DNA of 5,641 bases from Methanothrix sp. GTDB taxonomy: Archaea > Halobacteriota > Methanosarcinia > Methanotrichales > Methanotrichaceae. Within the stretch, counting starts at the first letter, position 1. The number at the start of each line of letters is the position of its first letter. A program made the translations under genes and the position numbers. Below the pieces are notes generated by a model. It was not told the DNA's origin, did not search any database, and was given only the letters and a program-made list of their open reading frames with translations. The stretch is taken from contig JAQTYS010000178.1 of assembly GCA_028688175.1 (NCBI GenBank), forward strand, positions 1-5,641, given 5' to 3'. Below are positions 4,881 through 5,641 of the stretch, in pieces.

Positions 4881-5500
4881 GTGGGTGGATTATGATCTCC
4901 AGTGCTCTTGTTATGGTTGCATACTTTGTTATCTTTGCTATAGTGCATAGCCTCCTGGCTGATCCTGGATTTAAAAGCTGGGAGAAAAGCATACTGGGCC
5001 AAACCTTTGACCGTTGGCAGAGGCTGTTTTACAATCTGCTCGCCCTTCTCATGGTGCTGCCCTTCCTCTTCATCCTCTCTTTCCTGCCGGATAGAACGCT
5101 TTACATAATTCCCGCTCCATACAGCTGGTTTTTAGCCTCGGCACAGCTCCTGGCCGTCGCAACACTTCTCATTATCCTGCGCCAGACAGGTATCTCTTAC
5201 TTTCTGGGCCTGTCCCAGTTGCAGGATCTGAGCGGTCAGGCAAATGGCGAAGGCAGGCTGGTGACAGATGGCTTCTACTGTTATATTCGAAATCCTCTTT
5301 TCTTCTTTGCCGCCATCTTTCTCTGGCTCTCTCCGCTTATGACATGCAATCTGCTTGTCTTTAACATCCTGGCAACCGTCTATTTCTACCTGGGTGCCCG
5401 GCATGAGGAGAGGTCGCTAAAAGAGGAATTTGGGCATGTTTATGAGGACTACAAAGAGAGGGTCCCCATGTTTCTGCCCCGTCTGAGATGCTCAGGTTAA
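4877..5500 (+). CDS. Isoprenylcysteine methyltransferase/NnrU/MddA-like integral membrane protein
   Basis: This 207-residue protein has about five membrane segments (near 5-27, 50-70, 83-103, 138-155, 156-175). The N-terminal part, FAIVHSLLADPGFKSWEKSILG followed by RWQRLFYNLLALL (19-58), is typical of the NnrU / methanethiol S-methyltransferase (MddA)-like branch. The C-terminal part has the signature of the ICMT/PEMT membrane methyltransferases: GFYCYIRNPLFF (132-143), with the Arg-Asn-Pro that lies at the SAM site in the family, then HEERSLKEEFGHVYEDYKE (176-194). Known members methylate prenylcysteine carboxyl groups, phospholipid amines or small thiols; which applies here is not visible. 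ATG 4877 overlaps the upstream TGA as ATGA, so translation is probably coupled to the unknown protein. The stop is followed by in-phase TAA and TGA codons. A convergent gene ends 28 bases downstream. Confidence 0.82.
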   Translation: MSGWIMISSALVMVAYFVIFAIVHSLLADPGFKSWEKSILGQTFDRWQRLFYNLLALLMVLPFLFILSFLPDRTLYIIPAPYSWFLASAQLLAVATLLIILRQTGISYFLGLSQLQDLSGQANGEGRLVTDGFYCYIRNPLFFFAAIFLWLSPLMTCNLLVFNILATVYFYLGARHEERSLKEEFGHVYEDYKERVPMFLPRLRCSG

Positions 5501-5527
5501 TAATGAAATGGCAAATATGCCGACTGC

Positions 5528-5641
5528 CTAGACCAGGGATTCCCATACTGCCTTTTGCAGCATGGCCACCACCGGCAGCCTGATGATCACCGCCAGCCTT
5601 TCGCCACCCATTGTCCCAACCACAATAGAGGAGCGTTCGTC
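5528..5641 (-). CDS. C-terminal end of an unidentified protein (5' part beyond window)
   Basis: The last 37 codons of a minus-strand frame end at TAG (5530-5528). The residues, DERSSIVVGTMGGERLAVII followed by RLPVVAMLQKAVWESLV, give a strand-turn-strand pattern and then a hydrophobic helix, which looks like real protein, and no other frame here competes well. I do not recognise the family. It converges with the membrane methyltransferase-like gene across 27 bases. Confidence 0.5.
   Translation of the reverse strand, partial: DERSSIVVGTMGGERLAVIIRLPVVAMLQKAVWESLV

Noticed and set aside
5510..5521. GGCA-AATA-TGCC as a terminator between the convergent genes
   Set aside because: Only a 4-base-pair stem and no T-run on either strand.

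Overview
The window looks like archaeal chromosome, most likely from a methanogen of the Methanosarcinales, perhaps Methanothrix-like. The reasons are two copies of a predicted cation transporter family (DUF1646) best known from methanogens, purine-rich Shine-Dalgarno sites, and TATA-like A+T boxes about 25 bases before short leaders. The genus is an inference; no rRNA or diagnostic methanogenesis gene is present. I see no tRNA, IS element, CRISPR array or phage gene.

Left half (1-2936): two DUF1646-type membrane proteins lie head to head. The left copy (minus strand, its C-terminus beyond base 1) and the right copy (1767-2903, plus strand) are clear paralogs. About 750 bases of largely non-coding DNA separate them. 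This spacer holds a promoter for each gene, several small inverted or direct repeats and no convincing gene. A hairpin with a T-run closes the right copy.

Middle (2937-4238): a 129-residue protein appears to carry two DNA-binding parts, a ribbon-helix-helix-like N-terminus and a helix-turn-helix-like C-terminus. It has its own promoter, with a palindrome over the TATA box. It ends 5 bases from the end of a convergent class I SAM-dependent methyltransferase gene on the minus strand.

Right half (4239-5641): a divergent promoter region separates the methyltransferase gene from a two-gene plus-strand operon. The operon encodes an unrecognised soluble 177-residue protein and, overlapping it by ATGA, a membrane protein of the isoprenylcysteine methyltransferase/NnrU/MddA-like group. 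A convergent minus-strand gene enters from the right edge; only its last 37 codons are visible.

Working picture (inference): the left half is a duplicated ion transport function with separately controlled copies, and the two-headed regulator could control itself and/or the transporter upstream. The right half groups a soluble methyltransferase, an unknown protein and a membrane methyltransferase-like protein. Their substrates cannot be told from the sequence.
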